Assembly: GCA_025454715.1 (NCBI GenBank)
Contig: JALONY010000210.1
Span: 1 to 8,676 of the forward strand
Reading direction: 5' to 3'
DNA from: Anaerolineae bacterium
GTDB lineage: Bacteria > Chloroflexota > Anaerolineae > Aggregatilineales > Phototrophicaceae
DNA: 8,676 nt
In this document: piece by piece, positions 7,028 through 8,676 of the stretch
Layout: each line of letters starts with the position of its first letter
Numbering within the stretch: position 1 is the stretch's first letter
Made by a program: the position numbers and the translations under genes
The notes under the pieces: generated by a model
Told to the model about the DNA's origin: nothing
The model's input: only the letters and a program-made list of their open reading frames with translations
The model's database searches: none

Positions 7028-7032
7028 AGGAG
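7028..7032 (+). promoter_or_regulatory. Ribosome binding site of the PKD lipoprotein gene
   Basis: AGGAG sits eight bases before the ATG at 7041, and that ATG is directly followed by a good lipoprotein signal peptide, which settles the start. Confidence 0.75.
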
Positions 7033-7040
7033 TGTGCCTC

Positions 7041-8676
7041 ATGAGACGAAATCGCACCCTACTACTCTGGGCGTTGCTGACTGTTGTGACCGTCGTTTTG
7101 ACGGCGTGCAACCTGACCAGCTCACCCCAACAACCCATCGAGCTGACGGCTCTGCCGACCAGCACGCTGACCCCACCCGCACAAGTGACGACGACGGCAG
7201 GCGTACAAGTCACCTCGCTCCCGTTCTTCACGCAGGTAGCCCCCCCCACCTCGGTGGCCTTCATCCCGCCAACGGCCTTTCAGCCGATTGTGGCGACGCC
7301 CACCCCATCCACCATCAGCATCGTGATTTTATCGCCCATCCCGGGCAACGTGGTGGCGCAAAACGTGCAAGTCTTGGGCTCGGCCACCCACCCCAATTTC
7401 TTGCAATACGTCGTCGAGTACGGCCCCGACCCCAACCCCAACAACCTGTGGTACCCGATTGCCGGTGCCCGCACCACGCCCGTCCTCAACGGGGTTTTGG
7501 GCATCTGGACGACCAACACCATCCCCGACGGCCTGTATCAACTGCGCTTGCGGGTTTACTTGCGTGATGGCAGCACCCCGCAAACGGTCGTGAACAACTT
7601 GCGCGTCCAGAACACCGCGCCCACTCCCGTCCCGACCAATACCGCCAGCATCCCGCGCCCAATCGCAGCATTTAGCGCAGACCGCACCTTCGGCGAGCCG
7701 CCGTTGGTCGTGCGCTTTACCGACCGCTCCACCGGCCAAATCACCAGCTACAACTGGAACTTCGGCGATGGCAGCAGCAGCGCCGAGCGCAACCCAACCC
7801 ACGTCTTCCGCCAGCCCGGCGAGTACGAGGTTCGCTTGACCGTCTCGGGCCCGGGTGGCCAGTCTAACGTCTCGCAAGTGGTCGATGTGGTGGTCAACCC
7901 GCCCAGCGCCGCTTTCGACTTTACACCGCCCAGCGGCACCGCCCCGCTGACCGTCCAATTTACCGACCGTTCTGTCGGGCAAGTCACCAGCTATCAGTGG
8001 GATTTCGGCGACGGCACCCGCTCGACAGACCGCAACCCATCGCACACCTACCAAGCCCAAGGCACCTATAACGTGTTCTTGCGCGTGCGGGGCCCGGGCG
8101 GTGCCAACCGCGCCCGCGCCATCGTCACGGTCGTCAACCCGCAAATCCCTGCACCGGTCGCCTCGTTCCAGCCCTCCGAAGCCACCGGCGACGCACCGTT
8201 TACCCTGCAATTCACCAACACCTCGACCGGCCAAATCACCGGCTACCTCTGGAATTTCGGCGATGGCAACACCAGTGCCGACGCCAGCCCAATTCACCAG
8301 TATCAGCAGCCGGGCATCTACAACGTCAACTTGACGGTCACCGGCCCGGGCGGTTCGAGCAATGCCCGTGGCGTCATCACCGTCAATCGCGCTCAACAAG
8401 CGCCCGACGCCGCCTTTACCGCCAGTATCGTCAGCGGTGACGCGCCGCTCAACGTGCAGTTTACCAACCAAACCACCGGCGATGTCACCACGTTCGTCTG
8501 GGAGCTTGGCGATGGCAACAGCACCAATGACCGCGAGCTGACTTACACGTTTACCCAACCCGGCACCTATATCGTCCGCCTGACGGCCTATGGCCAAAAC
8601 AACCTCAGCGACTTCGCCGAGGTGACCATCAGTGTGACCAAGCCGCTCATCCCCCCACAGGCGGCCTTCACCGTCA
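7041..8676 (+). CDS. PKD-repeat lipoprotein with Ig-like domain, 3' end outside window
   Basis: From an ATG at 7041 the frame stays open for 545 codons to the window edge. Residues 1-22 form a lipoprotein signal peptide (basic RRNR, hydrophobic core, lipobox LTAC with C23), so the protein should be lipid-anchored outside the membrane. Residues 24-90 are a Pro/Thr/Ser-rich linker. Residues 91-190 look like an Ig-like beta-sandwich (start ISIVILSPIPGNVV, end DGLYQLRLRVYL), resembling modules in Chloroflexota cell-surface proteins. Four PKD domains follow at about 208-286, 288-367, 372-449 and 455-533, each with the WxFGDG-type signature (WNFGDG, WDFGDG, WNFGDG, WELGDG), and a fifth begins at 540. 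PKD domains are extracellular adhesive or spacer modules; a C-terminal binding or catalytic domain may lie beyond the edge. AGGAG at 7028-7032 supports the start. A weak -10 (TATGAT, 6984-6989) has no good -35. Confidence 0.88.
   Translation, partial: MRRNRTLLLWALLTVVTVVLTACNLTSSPQQPIELTALPTSTLTPPAQVTTTAGVQVTSLPFFTQVAPPTSVAFIPPTAFQPIVATPTPSTISIVILSPIPGNVVAQNVQVLGSATHPNFLQYVVEYGPDPNPNNLWYPIAGARTTPVLNGVLGIWTTNTIPDGLYQLRLRVYLRDGSTPQTVVNNLRVQNTAPTPVPTNTASIPRPIAAFSADRTFGEPPLVVRFTDRSTGQITSYNWNFGDGSSSAERNPTHVFRQPGEYEVRLTVSGPGGQSNVSQVVDVVVNPPSAAFDFTPPSGTAPLTVQFTDRSVGQVTSYQWDFGDGTRSTDRNPSHTYQAQGTYNVFLRVRGPGGANRARAIVTVVNPQIPAPVASFQPSEATGDAPFTLQFTNTSTGQITGYLWNFGDGNTSADASPIHQYQQPGIYNVNLTVTGPGGSSNARGVITVNRAQQAPDAAFTASIVSGDAPLNVQFTNQTTGDVTTFVWELGDGNSTNDRELTYTFTQPGTYIVRLTAYGQNNLSDFAEVTISVTKPLIPPQAAFTV
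7671..8676 (+). repeat. Tandem coding repeats of about 243-252 bp (PKD modules)
   Basis: The AxF motif that opens each PKD module has its Phe codon at 7671, 7914, 8166, 8415 and 8667, giving spacings of 243, 252, 249 and 252 bases. The units are divergent but share near-identical DNA blocks, for example ACCGGCCAAATCACC at 7731 and 8226, and TTCGGCGATGGCA in units 1 and 3. This pattern suggests old internal duplication with some later homogenisation. It also creates long spurious open frames on the opposite strand. Confidence 0.85.

Noticed and set aside
7329..8597. Long minus-strand open frame of 422 codons opposite the PKD lipoprotein
   Set aside because: It is antisense to a well-supported coding frame with a lipobox, PKD signatures and RBS. 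Its own repeats simply mirror the PKD repeats, and stop codons are rare there because of GC-rich codon bias.

Overview
The window looks like a chromosomal piece of a moderately GC-rich bacterium, most likely a Chloroflexota (Anaerolineae-like) organism. The clues are multi-TM/GAF/PAS histidine kinases, a KdpE-like response regulator, a standalone SCP2 protein, and a secreted lipoprotein with a Pro/Thr linker, an Ig-like module and PKD repeats. The taxonomy is inferred from domain style only; there is no rRNA or marker gene here. I see no mobile element, CRISPR array or tRNA.

Layout. (1) 1-647, minus: 5' part of a secreted TolB/PD40-type beta-propeller protein, cut by the window edge. (2) 648-754: short divergent promoter region. 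(3) 755-1084, plus: 109-aa SCP2 sterol-carrier domain protein, followed by a strong hairpin with T-tract at 1120-1143, which lies between it and the convergent operon. (4) 1150-6847, minus: a two-component operon transcribed right to left in the order kinase A (938 aa, TTG start at 6847), response regulator (receiver 3988-3656, DNA-binding part 3659-3357), kinase B (731 aa, 3345-1150). (5) 6848-7040: divergent intergenic region with a perfect TATAAT for the operon. (6) 7041-8676, plus: lipoprotein with at least four PKD domains, running off the right edge.

The most notable point is damage in the signalling operon. Kinase A keeps its phospho-acceptor histidine and a full ATPase domain, but about 35 residues of the DHp helical hairpin are missing, in frame, compared with kinase B next door. 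The response regulator has a complete phosphorylation site, but its reading frame stops just where helix alpha5 should begin, and the winged-helix domain continues in the -1 frame with alpha5 and linker (about 20-25 residues) missing. Both gaps fall on the kinase-regulator contact or output surfaces. They may be real decay, a genuinely rewired system, or assembly errors; the sequence alone cannot decide. Kinase B looks intact.

Nothing in the window demonstrates a new biological system. The two-kinase/one-regulator operon with paired lesions and the PKD lipoprotein are the parts worth a second look.
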